Source: Streptomyces cupreus (GTDB taxonomy: Bacteria; Actinomycetota; Actinomycetes; Streptomycetales; Streptomycetaceae). Taken from it: 64,000 nt of DNA. The translations under genes and the position numbers were made by a program. The stretch is from contig NZ_JACMSF010000005.1 of NCBI RefSeq assembly GCF_014257025.1, positions 186,001-250,000 on the forward strand. Reading direction: 5' to 3'. Each line of letters opens with the position of its first letter. Position 1 is the stretch's first letter. This document shows, piece after piece, positions 36,491 through 47,326 of the stretch. The notes under the pieces are model-generated. The model had not been told where the DNA came from, did not search any database, and saw only the letters and a program-made list of their open reading frames with translations.

Positions 36491-37883
36491 AGACACATGG
36501 GCCACTTCGGAAGCCCTGGGCATCGACCTCCACCTGGAGCCGACCGCCGGACCCGGCCTGCGCCGGGGCCTGACCGACGCCCTGCGCGAGGCCGTCCGTA
36601 CCGGCCGCCTGGCCCCCGGCACCCGGCTGCCCTCCTCCCGCTCCCTCTCCGCCGACCTCGGCATCGCCCGCAACACGGTCGCCGACGCCTACGCCGACCT
36701 CGTCGCCGAGGGCTGGCTCACCGCCCGCCAGGGCTCGGGCACCCGAGTCGCCGAGGGCCGCTCGACACCCCCCACGGCCACCGCCCCGACCCGCCGCCCG
36801 CGCCCCCGCCCCACCCACGACCTGACCGCCGGCACCCCCGACCTCGCCGCCTTCCCCCGCGCCGAGTGGCTCAAGGCGGCCCGCCGCGCCCTCAACACCG
36901 CCCCCTACGACGTCCTCGGCTACGGCGACCCACGCGGCCGCATCGAACTGCGCACGGCGCTGGCGACCTATCTCTCCCGTGCCCGAGGCGTACGCGCCGA
37001 CCCCGAACGCATCGTGATCTGCGCCGGCTTCCCCCACGGCCTGCGCCTGCTCGGCACGGTCCTGCGAGCCCGCGGCGCCCGAACGATCGCCGTCGAGTCG
37101 TTCGGACTCCCCGAACACCGCAAGATCCTGGCAGCGACCGGTCTCACCACCACCCCCCTCCCTTTCGACGAACTCGGCACGGATCCCGAGGAGTTGACCG
37201 ACGCCGGCGCCGTACTCCTCACCCCCGCCCACCAGTTCCCCATGGGCGCCGTCCTGCACCGCTCCCGGCGCGCGGCCGTCGTGGACTGGGCGCGCCGCAC
37301 CGGCGGCCTGGTCCTGGAGGACGACTACGACGGCGAGTTCCGCTACGACCGCCAGCCCGTCGGCGCACTCCAGGGCCTGGACCCCGACCATGTCGTCTAC
37401 CTCGGCACGGCCAGCAAATCCCTCGCCCCCGGCCTGCGCCTGGCCTGGCTGGTCCTGCCGCCCGCCCTGGTGGAGCCGGTGACGCGGGCCAAGGGCGATG
37501 TGGACACCTGCGGGGTGCTCGACCAGCTGACCCTGGCCGAGTTCCTCGCCCACGGCGCCCACGACCGCCATGTCCGCGCCTCCCGGCTGCGCTACCGCCG
37601 ACGCCGGGACGCCCTGGTCACCGCCCTCGCCGAACGCGCCCCTGACGTCCAGGTCACCGGTGTCGCGGCCGGCCTGCACGCCGTCCTGCGCCTGCCGCCC
37701 GGCACCGAGGCATCGGTCGTCCAGGCGGCCCACTGGCAGGGCCTGTCCCTGCACGGCCTGGCGTACTTCCGCCATGAACAGGCCACCGCCGAGCCCCTCG
37801 ACGCCCTGGTCGTCGGCTACGCAACCCCGCCCGACCACGCCTGGGCGGGGGCCCTCGAAGCCCTGTGCAGGGTGCTGCCGTAA
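36486..37883 (+). CDS. MocR-type regulator (GntR HTH + aminotransferase domain)
   Basis: 465 residues. A GntR winged helix (residues about 15-85, LPSSRSLSADLGIARNTVADAY) is joined by a Pro/Arg-rich linker to a fold-type-I aminotransferase domain (residues about 115-465) with the PLP lysine in LGTASKSLAPGLRLAW. MocR proteins use PLP or a PLP-amino acid adduct as an effector rather than as an enzyme. It diverges from the AhpD-like/PEP-mutase operon, its likely target. ATG 36486 with CCAGGAGT at 36467-36474 is chosen as the start. Confidence 0.92.
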   Translation: MADTWATSEALGIDLHLEPTAGPGLRRGLTDALREAVRTGRLAPGTRLPSSRSLSADLGIARNTVADAYADLVAEGWLTARQGSGTRVAEGRSTPPTATAPTRRPRPRPTHDLTAGTPDLAAFPRAEWLKAARRALNTAPYDVLGYGDPRGRIELRTALATYLSRARGVRADPERIVICAGFPHGLRLLGTVLRARGARTIAVESFGLPEHRKILAATGLTTTPLPFDELGTDPEELTDAGAVLLTPAHQFPMGAVLHRSRRAAVVDWARRTGGLVLEDDYDGEFRYDRQPVGALQGLDPDHVVYLGTASKSLAPGLRLAWLVLPPALVEPVTRAKGDVDTCGVLDQLTLAEFLAHGAHDRHVRASRLRYRRRRDALVTALAERAPDVQVTGVAAGLHAVLRLPPGTEASVVQAAHWQGLSLHGLAYFRHEQATAEPLDALVVGYATPPDHAWAGALEALCRVLP

Positions 37884-37923
37884 GGTGATCGCCCAGTCGA
37901 GGAACACGGGGGAGAGACGGGAC

Positions 37924-38292
37924 ATGGCTCAGACGAAGCGCCGACTGCGGTCCAGCACGGTGGTGCTCGGCGGTATGGGAGTCGTCGCGGCGACACTGAC
38001 CTCCTGCGGCTCCGAGCCCGACCGCCGCTGCGTCGACCGGGACAGCTACACCTGGGACGGCTACAAGGTCATCGCCGACAAGAACTGCAAGTCGGGCTCC
38101 TCGGGTTCCTCCGGCTCGTCGTACGGCAAGAGCGGCAAGAAGAAGACCGGCAAGGGCGGCAGCGCCGACGCCGCCTGGTACTACGACGCCGAAGTCGACG
38201 GCGGCCGCGCCGACTACGGCACGTTCAGCCGCAGCGAGGCCGTCGACCGCGGCGGCTTCGGCTGCTCGGGCTCCGGCAGCGGCGGCGGCTGA
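37924..38292 (+). CDS. Small lipoprotein, YgiB/YjfM-like
   Basis: 122 residues. A signal peptide ends at LTSC (Cys about residue 28). The mature part is Ser/Gly/Lys-rich, then AAWYYDAEVDGGRADYGTFS and a GGFGCSGSGSGGG tail. The C-terminal RGGFG resembles the DUF1190 (YgiB) lipoproteins that are paired with glutathionylspermidine-synthase-like YgiC in enterics, and YjfM with YjfC in Bacillus. The next gene is exactly such a synthase, which supports the pairing. ATG 37924 has GGGGGAGAG upstream. Confidence 0.75.
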   Translation: MAQTKRRLRSSTVVLGGMGVVAATLTSCGSEPDRRCVDRDSYTWDGYKVIADKNCKSGSSGSSGSSYGKSGKKKTGKGGSADAAWYYDAEVDGGRADYGTFSRSEAVDRGGFGCSGSGSGGG

Positions 38293-38315
38293 GCCGGTCC
38301 GCCCGGACGAACACC

Positions 38316-39500
38316 ATGGAACGCCGCACCATCGAACCCCGCCCCGGCTGGCAGCAGACCGTCGAGGAACAGGGCCTGATCTACCCGCTCACCCGCTACC
38401 CCGACAACTCCCTGCGCCCGTACTGGGACGAGAGCGCCTACTACGTCTTCTCACTGGAGGAGGTCGAGGCGCTGGAGGAGGTCGTCGAGGAACTCCACCG
38501 CATGTGTCTGCGGGCCGCGGACCACATCGTCACCTCCGGACGCCTCGCCGACCTCGGCATCACCGACCCGCGCGTGGCACAGGCGGTCACCGAGGCCTGG
38601 CACCGCCGCGCCGAACTCCCCTCCGTCTACGGCCGTTTCGACCTGCGCTACGACGGCCGGGGCCCGGCGAAGCTGCTGGAGTACAACGCCGACACCCCCA
38701 CCTCCCTGGTCGAGGCCGCCTCCCCGCAGTGGTTCTGGATGGAGGAGCGCTTCCCCGGCGCCGATCAGTGGAACTCCCTCCATGAACGCCTGATCGCCGC
38801 CTGGAAGAAGCAGGCCGCCCTTCTCCCGCCCGGCAACCCCCTGTACTTCGCGCACTCCTCCGCCGACGAACTCGGCGAGGACCTGATGACGGTCGCCTAC
38901 CTCAAGGAGACCGCCGAACAGGCCGGCCTCGACACCGACTGGATCTCCATGGAGGAGATCGGCTGGGACCGACTCTCCGGCCGCTTCGTCGACAACCGGC
39001 TCCGCTTCATCCGCAGCTGCTTCAAGCTCTACCCCTGGGAGTGGCTCACCACCGACCGCTTCTCCGGCCACGTCCTGGACACCCTCGACAACGGCGGAAG
39101 CACCGGATCCACCCTCTGGATCGAACCGGCCTGGAAGATGCTCCTGTCCAACAAGGCCCTGCTGGCGATCCTCTGGGAGCTCTACCCCGGTCACCCCAAC
39201 CTGCTCCCCGCCCACCTCGACGGCCCACGCGAACTGGCCGGCACCACCGGCTACGTCGCCAAGCCCCTGCTGGGCCGCGAAGGCGCCGGCGTCACCGTCC
39301 ACGAACCGGGCGCCGACCCCGTCGTCCGCGACGAGCCCTGCTGCTACCAGGAGTTGGCCCCGCTGCCCGACTTCGACGGCAACCGGGTCGTCCTCGGCGC
39401 CTGGGTCGTCGAGGACGAGTCGGCCGGCCTCGGCATCCGGGAGTCCTCCGGGCTCATCACGGACGAGTACGCCCGCTTCCTCCCGCACGTGATCCTCTAG
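38316..39500 (+). CDS. Glutathionylspermidine synthase-family ATP-grasp ligase (YgiC/YjfC-like)
   Basis: 394 residues matching the C-terminal amidoligase domain of glutathionylspermidine synthase: YGRFDLRYDGRGPAKLLEYN, NADTPTSLVEAASPQWFW, TLWIEPAWKMLLSNKALLA and the ATP-grasp loop YVAKPLLGREGAGV. The family joins a carboxylate to an amine with ATP. Streptomyces use mycothiol rather than glutathione, so the true substrate is probably a peptide or wall component, not glutathionylspermidine. It follows a lipoprotein gene by 23 bp. Its stop shares CTAG with the converging rocD. Confidence 0.88.
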   Translation: MERRTIEPRPGWQQTVEEQGLIYPLTRYPDNSLRPYWDESAYYVFSLEEVEALEEVVEELHRMCLRAADHIVTSGRLADLGITDPRVAQAVTEAWHRRAELPSVYGRFDLRYDGRGPAKLLEYNADTPTSLVEAASPQWFWMEERFPGADQWNSLHERLIAAWKKQAALLPPGNPLYFAHSSADELGEDLMTVAYLKETAEQAGLDTDWISMEEIGWDRLSGRFVDNRLRFIRSCFKLYPWEWLTTDRFSGHVLDTLDNGGSTGSTLWIEPAWKMLLSNKALLAILWELYPGHPNLLPAHLDGPRELAGTTGYVAKPLLGREGAGVTVHEPGADPVVRDEPCCYQELAPLPDFDGNRVVLGAWVVEDESAGLGIRESSGLITDEYARFLPHVIL

Positions 39501-40702
39501 GCCCCCAGCACGGCCCGGAGCTGGGCAAGCCCCCAGTCCAGGTCCTCCTTGCCGATCACCAGCGGGGGTGCGATGCGGATCGTCGGGCCGCGGCTGTCCT
39601 TCACCAGCACGCCCCGGTCCATCAGCTTCTCCGACACTTCCCGCCCGGTCCCGTACGCCCGGGCGATGTCCACGCCCGCCCACAGTCCGCGCCCCCGCAC
39701 CTCCGTCACCCGTCCCATGTCGGCCAGCGCCGCCAGCTCCCGGTGCAGATGCTCGCCGAGCTCCGCGGCGCGCGCCTGGTACTCGCCCGACCGCACCATC
39801 GCGATCACCTCCAGCGCCACCGCGCAGGCCAGCGGATTCCCCCCGAACGTCGATCCGTGCTCCCCGGGCCGGAACACCCCCAGCACCTCGGCCGACGACA
39901 CCACCGCCGATACCGGCACCACACCGCCCCCGAGCGCCTTGCCCAGCACATACACGTCCGGCACCACCCCCTCGTGCTCACACGCGAAGGTCCGTCCCGT
40001 CCGTCCGAGGCCCGACTGGATCTCATCGGCCACGAACAGCACGTTCCGCTCCCGGGCCAGCTTCCGCACCGCCGGCAGATAACCGGACGGCGGCACGATC
40101 ACCCCCGACTCGCCCTGGATCGGCTCCAGCAGCACGGCGACCGTGTTCTCCGTCATCGCCTGACGCATCGCCGTCAGATCCCCGTACGGCACGATCTCGA
40201 ACCCGGGCGTGTACGGACCGAAGTCCGCGCGCGCCTCCGGATCGGTGGAGAAGCTGATGATCGTCGTCGTCCGGCCGTGGAAGTTGCCGCCCGCGACCAC
40301 GATCTTCGCCATCTCCGCGGGCACGCCCTTGACCCGGTACCCCCACTTGCGGGCCGTCTTCACCGCGGTCTCCACCGCCTCCGCGCCGCTGTTCATCGGC
40401 AGCACCATCTCCATGCCGCACAACCGCGCGAGCTCCTCGCAGAACGCGGCGTACCGGTCGTGATGGAACGCCCGCGACGTCAGCGTCACCCGCTCCAGCT
40501 GCGCCTTGGCCGCCTCGATGATCCGCCGGTTGCGATGACCGAAATTGAGGGCCGAGTAACCGGCCAGCAGATCCAGATACCGCCGCCCCTCCACATCCGT
40601 CATCCACGCCCCGTCGGCCGAGGCGACGACGACCGGCAGCGGCGCGTAGTTGTGCGCGCCGTGCGCCTCGGCCGCGGCGATGAGGGTTTCCGTAGTGCTC
40701 AC
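39497..40702 (-). CDS. rocD: Ornithine aminotransferase
   Basis: 401 residues of class-III aminotransferase type. The ornithine-aminotransferase motifs NYAPLPVVVASADGAWMTDV, NSGAEAVETAVKTARKWGY, the FVADEIQSGLGRTGR Asp and the VLGKALGGG PLP lysine are present. It converts ornithine and a 2-oxo acid to glutamate semialdehyde. GTG 40702 is decided by GGAGGT at the right distance; a GTG at 40720 lacks one. It converges on the ligase gene, sharing CTAG. Confidence 0.92.
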   Translation of the reverse strand: MSTTETLIAAAEAHGAHNYAPLPVVVASADGAWMTDVEGRRYLDLLAGYSALNFGHRNRRIIEAAKAQLERVTLTSRAFHHDRYAAFCEELARLCGMEMVLPMNSGAEAVETAVKTARKWGYRVKGVPAEMAKIVVAGGNFHGRTTTIISFSTDPEARADFGPYTPGFEIVPYGDLTAMRQAMTENTVAVLLEPIQGESGVIVPPSGYLPAVRKLARERNVLFVADEIQSGLGRTGRTFACEHEGVVPDVYVLGKALGGGVVPVSAVVSSAEVLGVFRPGEHGSTFGGNPLACAVALEVIAMVRSGEYQARAAELGEHLHRELAALADMGRVTEVRGRGLWAGVDIARAYGTGREVSEKLMDRGVLVKDSRGPTIRIAPPLVIGKEDLDWGLAQLRAVLGA

Positions 40703-40805
40703 GGGACCTCCAGAAGACACCGGAAGACAAGCGGGACCCCCTTCCTATCCTTGCTCGGATGGTGGACGCGGGACCTTCACCCGACGGCGCGCCCGGTAGG
40801 CTGAC

Positions 40806-40890
40806 GGCGGGCCGTGACTGGCGCGCTGGGATGGGACCGACCATCGGGGAGCGGCCCGGTCGTGACTGTGTGCCGAGCGCCTGGGCCGAA
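40806..40890 (+). promoter_or_regulatory. ZTP (pfl) riboswitch upstream of glyA
   Basis: The elements of a pfl RNA occur in order. P1 left arm CGGGCCG (40808-40814) runs into the conserved GTGACTGGCG (40814-40823). P2 is GATGG/CCATC (40830-40834 and 40841-40845), followed by GGGGAG. P1 closes with CGGCCCG (40852-40858). The pseudoknot strand CGCCTGGGC (40878-40886) can pair its CGCC with GGCG (40820-40823). ZTP riboswitches turn on one-carbon genes such as glyA when folate is short and ZMP builds up. No terminator is obvious, so control may act on translation. Confidence 0.82.
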
Positions 40891-40927
40891 CCGTGAACGC
40901 TGAACGCCACGCCGTCCGGAGGCCGAC

Positions 40928-42376
40928 TTGTCCGAGCAGCCCCTGTCCAACGAATCCACCGCCTTCCGCGCCGCCCTCGACGTCATCCGCGCCGTGGAGC
41001 CGCGGGTCGCCGACGCCATCGGCCAGGAGGTCCACGACCAGCGCGAGATGCTCAAGCTGATCGCCTCCGAGAACTACGCCTCCCCGGCCACCCTGCTGGC
41101 GATGGGCAACTGGTTCAGCGACAAGTACGCCGAAGGCACCATCGGCCGCCGCTTCTACGCCGGCTGCCGCAATGTCGACACCGTCGAGTCCCTCGCCGCG
41201 GAACACGCCAAGGAACTCTTCGGCGCCCGCCACGCCTACGTCCAGCCGCACTCCGGCATCGACGCCAACCTCGTCGCCTTCTGGTCCGTCCTCGCGGCCC
41301 GTGTCGAGGCCCCCGCCCTGGAGAAGGCCGGTGTCCGCCAGGTCAACGACCTCTCCGACGCGGACTGGGCCGAGCTGCGCCAGGCCTTCGGCAACCAGCG
41401 CATGCTCGGCATGTCCCTGGACGCCGGCGGCCACCTCACCCATGGCTTCCGCCCGAACATCTCCGGCAAGATGTTCGACCAGCGTTCCTACGGCACCGAT
41501 CCGGCGACGGGTCTGATCGACTACGAGGCGCTGCGGGTGTCCGCCCGCGAGTTCAAGCCGCTGATCATCGTCGCCGGCTACTCCGCCTACCCCCGTCTGG
41601 TGAACTTCCGGATCATGCGGGAGATCGCCGACGAGGTCGGCGCGACCCTGATGGTCGACATGGCCCACTTCGCCGGCCTGGTCGCGGGCAAGGTCCTCAC
41701 CGGCGACTTCGACCCGGTGCCGCACGCCCAGATCGTCACCACCACCACTCACAAGTCGCTGCGCGGCCCGCGCGGCGGCATGGTCCTGTGCGACGACTCC
41801 CTCAAGGACCAGGTCGACCGCGGCTGCCCGATGGTCCTCGGCGGCCCGCTCCCGCACGTCATGGCCGCCAAGGCCGTCGCCCTCGCCGAGGCCCGCCGGC
41901 CCTCCTTCCAGGACTACGCCCAGCGCATCGTCGACAACTCCCGTGCCCTTGCCGAGGGCCTGATGCGCCGGGGCGCGACCCTGGTCACGGGCGGCACGGA
42001 CAACCACCTGAACCTGATCGACGTGGCCACCTCCTACGGCCTCACCGGCCGCCAGGCCGAGGCCGCGCTGCTGGAGTCCGGCATCGTCACCAACCGCAAC
42101 GCCATCCCGGCCGACCCCAACGGCGCCTGGTACACCTCCGGCATCCGCATCGGCACCCCCGCCCTGACCACCCGCGGTCTGGGCACCGCCGAGATGGACG
42201 AGGTCGCCGGCCTCATCGACCGCGTCCTCACCACGGCGGAGCCCGGCACCACCAAGTCCGGCGCCCCCTCCAAGGCCGCCCACGTCCTCGACGCGAAGAT
42301 CGCGGACGAGATCTCCCACCGGGCGACCGACCTGGTGGCCGGCTTCCCGCTGTACCCGGAGATCGACCTCGGCTGA
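40928..42376 (+). CDS. glyA: Serine hydroxymethyltransferase
   Basis: 482 residues, longer than the ~420-residue E. coli enzyme because of an insertion around residues 135-185, typical of the long actinobacterial form. The N-terminus [18 protein letters not shown] and the PLP-lysine segment [14 protein letters not shown] (K276) are intact. It makes glycine and 5,10-methylene-THF from serine. TTG 40928 has GGAGG six bases upstream; no ATG/GTG fits. A ZTP riboswitch lies just before it, tying it to the purine/folate genes purN, purH and folD of this window. Confidence 0.96.
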   Translation: MSEQPLSNESTAFRAALDVIRAVEPRVADAIGQEVHDQREMLKLIASENYASPATLLAMGNWFSDKYAEGTIGRRFYAGCRNVDTVESLAAEHAKELFGARHAYVQPHSGIDANLVAFWSVLAARVEAPALEKAGVRQVNDLSDADWAELRQAFGNQRMLGMSLDAGGHLTHGFRPNISGKMFDQRSYGTDPATGLIDYEALRVSAREFKPLIIVAGYSAYPRLVNFRIMREIADEVGATLMVDMAHFAGLVAGKVLTGDFDPVPHAQIVTTTTHKSLRGPRGGMVLCDDSLKDQVDRGCPMVLGGPLPHVMAAKAVALAEARRPSFQDYAQRIVDNSRALAEGLMRRGATLVTGGTDNHLNLIDVATSYGLTGRQAEAALLESGIVTNRNAIPADPNGAWYTSGIRIGTPALTTRGLGTAEMDEVAGLIDRVLTTAEPGTTKSGAPSKAAHVLDAKIADEISHRATDLVAGFPLYPEIDLG

Positions 42377-42415
42377 CAAACGCCCCACTGTTGAGTTGTC
42401 AAAGAACGGTGACTC

Positions 42416-43126
42416 TCACAGATCGATGAGCTGCTGTCGTGGCTCCTGACGCGGCGGTCCCCCTCCAGGGCGGGCCGCCGCGCGGCGTATCGCCAGCGTG
42501 CCGCCCACCCCGGCCGCGAAGCCCACGGCCAGACCCGGTAGCGCCCACCACACGGCGTCCAGCGCCGGATCCGGGCCGTCGGCCTCGGTCGAGGCGCCGC
42601 CCACCGGTCCGCCGAGCAGGCCCGCCCGGTCCAGCCGCTCGAAGACCGAGCGTGGCGCCCGATGCCAGCGGATGTCGTCGTCCTCCACCTCGGGCGCCGG
42701 GTCCGAGCGCACCCACGGAGTGCCGTCCTCGGCGACGAGCAGCTGATCCTGCCGCTGTATCGCCACGTCCCCGCCCGGCGGACTGTCGGTCATGGGCCAG
42801 CCGCCCACCCCCGTCAGCCCCCACACCACCGTGATCCGCACCGGCGGATGCCGGCCCTCGGTCCAGGCCTCGGGCACCCGCTCGGTCCCGGTGTGCATCG
42901 GCTCCAGCAACTGCCACAGCCGGGCGAACCGCGGCTCACCGGACCGCACCGCTGTCGGCTGCCCCGCGCCGCCCGCGACCACCATCGCCAGATCGGGCGG
43001 CCGAGCCGCGCTGCCGACCGCCCCGGCCGCCGGTGCCCCGCCGCACAGGGCCAGCGCCGCCGACACCGGCCCCATCAGCACAAGCCGCGCCGCCACCTGC
43101 CCCACCCGTCCCCTAGGGCCCCTCAT
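42416..43126 (-). CDS. Exported protein with C-terminal membrane anchor (paralogue A)
   Basis: 236 residues. A signal peptide (LVLMGPVSAALALCGGAPAAGA) is followed by an outside domain with VRITVVWGLTGVGGWPMTD, DQLLVAEDGTPWVRS and IRWHRAPRSVFERLDRAGLL, and a C-terminal helix (WWALPGLAVGFAAGVGGTLAI) with a short PRQEPRQQLIDL tail inside. It is clearly related to the next upstream gene by the same order of motifs (ITVxW...WHRAP...WWALPG...PRQ..L.D). Function unknown. Confidence 0.7.
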   Translation of the reverse strand: MRGPRGRVGQVAARLVLMGPVSAALALCGGAPAAGAVGSAARPPDLAMVVAGGAGQPTAVRSGEPRFARLWQLLEPMHTGTERVPEAWTEGRHPPVRITVVWGLTGVGGWPMTDSPPGGDVAIQRQDQLLVAEDGTPWVRSDPAPEVEDDDIRWHRAPRSVFERLDRAGLLGGPVGGASTEADGPDPALDAVWWALPGLAVGFAAGVGGTLAIRRAAARPGGGPPRQEPRQQLIDL

Positions 43127-43169
43127 CCGTCCTCGACCTCCCCCTACCGATCCCGTCCAGCCATGGGCC

Positions 43170-43919
43170 TTACGCGTCCAGCAGCTCCTGCCGGGGCCCG
43201 GGCTCCCCTTTCCGACGGCCCAGCGGCAACCGCGTGGCGAGGGGCCGCAGGGTCAGCGCCAGTACCGCCCCGGCCGCCCCGCCGGGCAGGGCCCACCACC
43301 AGTCGGTGTCCTCGCTCGTCCCAGAAGCGGCCGAGGGCCGGGGCGCCGGTGCCGCTGCTGACGCTGCCGTCGATGCCCCCGTCTCCGTCGCGGTCCCGTC
43401 CTCCCCGGTGCTCGTGTACATCTCCCGGAGCGAGAAGGCAGTCAGGTCCTCACCGCCGTCGCCCTTGCCGAGCATGCCCAGGTCCTTCAGCAGAGCCCGG
43501 AGCCGCTCGGGGTTCGGGGCGCGGTGCCAGCTGTCCTTCGACGACTCGGTGAGGCTCATCGACCGGTGCACCCAGACGTCCCCACCGCCGACGACCGGGA
43601 AGATCCCATCGATCCGCCAGGGCGAGGTGTCATGTATCAGCCAGGTGACGGTGATGCGCCGGTCCGCCATCACGCCCTTGGGCGGGGCGCCGAGCGTGCC
43701 CGCCTGGAGGAGGGAGTCCAGCTGGGTGTACTCCCGGTCCGAGTAGTACAGCCCCGCCGCCTCCCCGGTCGCCGGCGAGACCAGGAACGCACTCGTCGGC
43801 CCCCCGGCCGAAGCGGGCGCCGCACCCCACACCAACATCCCCACCGTCACCGTCAACGCCCCGGCCAGCGCCGTCAGTCGACGCCATCCGTCCCTCAAGC
43901 CGAGCACTCGCCTGCGCAT
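43170..43919 (-). CDS. Exported protein with C-terminal membrane anchor (paralogue B)
   Basis: 249 residues. A signal peptide (ALAGALTVTVGMLVWGAAPASA) is followed by an outside domain with RRITVTWLIHDTSPWRIDGI, a GGGDVWVHRS loop and SWHRAPNPERLRALLKDLG. A Ser/Ala/Thr-rich stalk leads to a C-terminal helix beginning WWWALPGGAAGAVLAL and the tail GPRQELLDA. Related to the downstream gene, 43 bp away, suggesting duplication and a shared role at the membrane. ATG 43919 keeps the signal peptide compact. No catalytic motif is recognised. Confidence 0.7.
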   Translation of the reverse strand: MRRRVLGLRDGWRRLTALAGALTVTVGMLVWGAAPASAGGPTSAFLVSPATGEAAGLYYSDREYTQLDSLLQAGTLGAPPKGVMADRRITVTWLIHDTSPWRIDGIFPVVGGGDVWVHRSMSLTESSKDSWHRAPNPERLRALLKDLGMLGKGDGGEDLTAFSLREMYTSTGEDGTATETGASTAASAAAPAPRPSAASGTSEDTDWWWALPGGAAGAVLALTLRPLATRLPLGRRKGEPGPRQELLDA

Positions 43920-44018
43920 CCGAACCCCCAAGCAGTCGATCGCCGAGCGGCCCGTCCGCGAGCCGCGTGTCACTTCTGGTACACCGCCCGACCCGCCGGG
44001 GTTCCCACCCCCGACCGA

Positions 44019-44877
44019 CTATTCGGAGGACTTCTCCAGCGACTTCGCGATCTCCACCGCCCGCTCCTTCGACGCCACGCCCTCCAGCCGCAGCGTGAGG
44101 GTGTCGTCGCCCGCCGCGCCCGTACCGTGCATCCACAGAAGCGTCGGTCCGGCCGTCCGCTCGTCGCGGGTGTAGGGAGAGCCGTCCGCGCCCACCAGCC
44201 AGAAACTCAGCAGATGCGGCCGCGCGAACCACAGAGCGGGCTCCGGCACCGAGGAGTCGCCCAGGGGGATCCACTCCGGCTGCTCCCGCACGGTCTTGAC
44301 GAAGCCGATGTCCAGACGCGCAGGGAACTCGTCCAGCCGTATCGTCCGACCGCCCTCCTGCCAGCACAGGCTCACCAAATACCGCCCCTGAGGCTCCCTG
44401 GTCACCGTCACCGCGTCCGGCGCGCCCAGCACCCCCGGCACGGCCGGCTCGAACCCGGCCCGGCGCCCGGCCCGCGCCAACGACACCGACCCCGCGCTCT
44501 CGCAACGAGGCACCTCGGCGCTCGCCGACGGCCGGGCCGACGGGTCGTAGCGCACCTCGATCCCGCCGAAGCCGAACCAGTCGAAGACCGCCGCCCGCAC
44601 CGGGGACGTGAGCACGAGCATCGTGAGCAGCCCGCACAGCACCGCCGTCAGCGAACGCCACCGCGCCCGCGTCCACCGCCGCGCCGAGCGCAGCCGCTCC
44701 CCGGCCCCCGCCGGCTCGGCCACCGGCACCGGTACCCGCTCGGCGAGTATCTGCTCCAGCACCCGCTCGACCATCGTCTCGGCGCCGTCCGGCCCCGGCC
44801 GGTCCAGGGACCGCCCGAGCGACCGCAGCTCCTCCGGCAGCCCGGGGCCGCCGTCACCGTCGTACGAACCACGCTTG

Positions 44878-44885
<8 letters not shown>
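44019..44885 (-). CDS. Membrane protein, probable anti-sigma partner of the ECF sigma factor
   Basis: 288 residues. A charged cytoplasmic part of about 75 residues is followed by one helix (SLTAVLCGLLTMLVLTSPV) and an outside domain (VFDWFGFGGIEVRYDP..., YLVSLCWQEGGRTIRLDEF, WFARPHLLSFWLVGADGSPY). It overlaps the end of the ECF sigma gene by 8 bp and is the classical position for a membrane anti-sigma factor, although no zinc ZAS motif is seen. ATG 44885 is preceded by GAGGAGC; a GTG at 44894 is possible. Confidence 0.65.
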
Positions 44886-46594
<1,709 letters not shown>

Positions 46595-46732
46595 GGCGTA
46601 CCACCGCACAGAAGTACCACTGGGCAGAGCGCTGCACATCACTACGGTTGCGCCTGCCCACGGCACAGCCGTGGCCGTACAGTCGATAGCCGACGGCTGA
46701 GAGAACCAACCGTCACGACGACAGGAGACGAC

Positions 46733-47311
46733 GTGGGGACCGTAACGATCGGCGTGTCGATCGCGGTCCCGGAGCCTCACGGCAGCCTGCTCCAGGAGCG
46801 GCGCGCGGGCTTCGGCGACGCCGCGGCTCACGGCATCCCCACGCATGTCACTCTGCTGCCGCCGACCGAGGTGGACGCCTCGCTGCTGCCGGCGATCGAG
46901 GCGCACCTCGTGGAGGTCGCCGCCTCGGGGCGGCCGTTCCCCATGCGGCTGTCCGGTACGGGGACCTTCCGGCCCCTGTCGCCGGTCGTGTTCGTCCAGG
47001 TCGTCGAGGGGGCGGAGGCCTGCACCTGGCTCCAGAAACAGGTGCGGGACGCGTCCGGGCCCGTGGCGCGTGAACTGCAGTTCCCGTATCACCCGCATGT
47101 GACGGTCGCCCACGGCATCGACGAGGCGTCGATGGACCGCGCGTTCGAGGCGCTCGCCGACTACGAGGCCGAGTGGCCTTGCACCGGGTTCGCGCTGTAC
47201 GAGCAGGGCGCGGACGGCGTGTGGCGCAAGCTGCGGGAGTTCGCATTCGGCGGGGCGGTCGTACCGCCGCAGGCGAGTCACGTCGAGCGCGGCTCGATCC
47301 CGGCGAGTTAG
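46733..47311 (+). CDS. 2H phosphoesterase / 2'-5' RNA ligase-like protein
   Basis: 192 residues. Two HxT motifs mark the 2H fold: HVTLLPPT near residue 39 and HPHVTVAHG near residue 120. Family members hydrolyse or ligate 2'-5' or cyclic phosphodiesters; the natural substrate is unknown here. GTG 46733 has GGAGACGACGTG with GGAG eight bases upstream. In other Streptomyces this gene is, from memory, next to a yihY-like gene; here the DprE cluster lies between the two. Confidence 0.85.
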   Translation: MGTVTIGVSIAVPEPHGSLLQERRAGFGDAAAHGIPTHVTLLPPTEVDASLLPAIEAHLVEVAASGRPFPMRLSGTGTFRPLSPVVFVQVVEGAEACTWLQKQVRDASGPVARELQFPYHPHVTVAHGIDEASMDRAFEALADYEAEWPCTGFALYEQGADGVWRKLREFAFGGAVVPPQASHVERGSIPAS

Positions 47312-47326
47312 TCCCGCTTACGGCCC

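Noticed and set aside
38075..38170. Ser/Gly/Lys-rich stretch of the lipoprotein as a repeat or frameshift artefact
   Set aside because: The frame is open on both sides with a lipobox and a conserved-looking GGFG end, so it is an ordinary low-complexity linker.
40703..40927. Glycine riboswitch before glyA
   Set aside because: The conserved parts fit the ZTP (pfl) RNA, and no tandem glycine aptamer core is seen.
46658..46674. Small hairpin CCACGGC-ACA-GCCGTGG after trpS
   Set aside because: Only 7 bp, 64 bp after the stop and near the next promoter; not strong enough to call a terminator.
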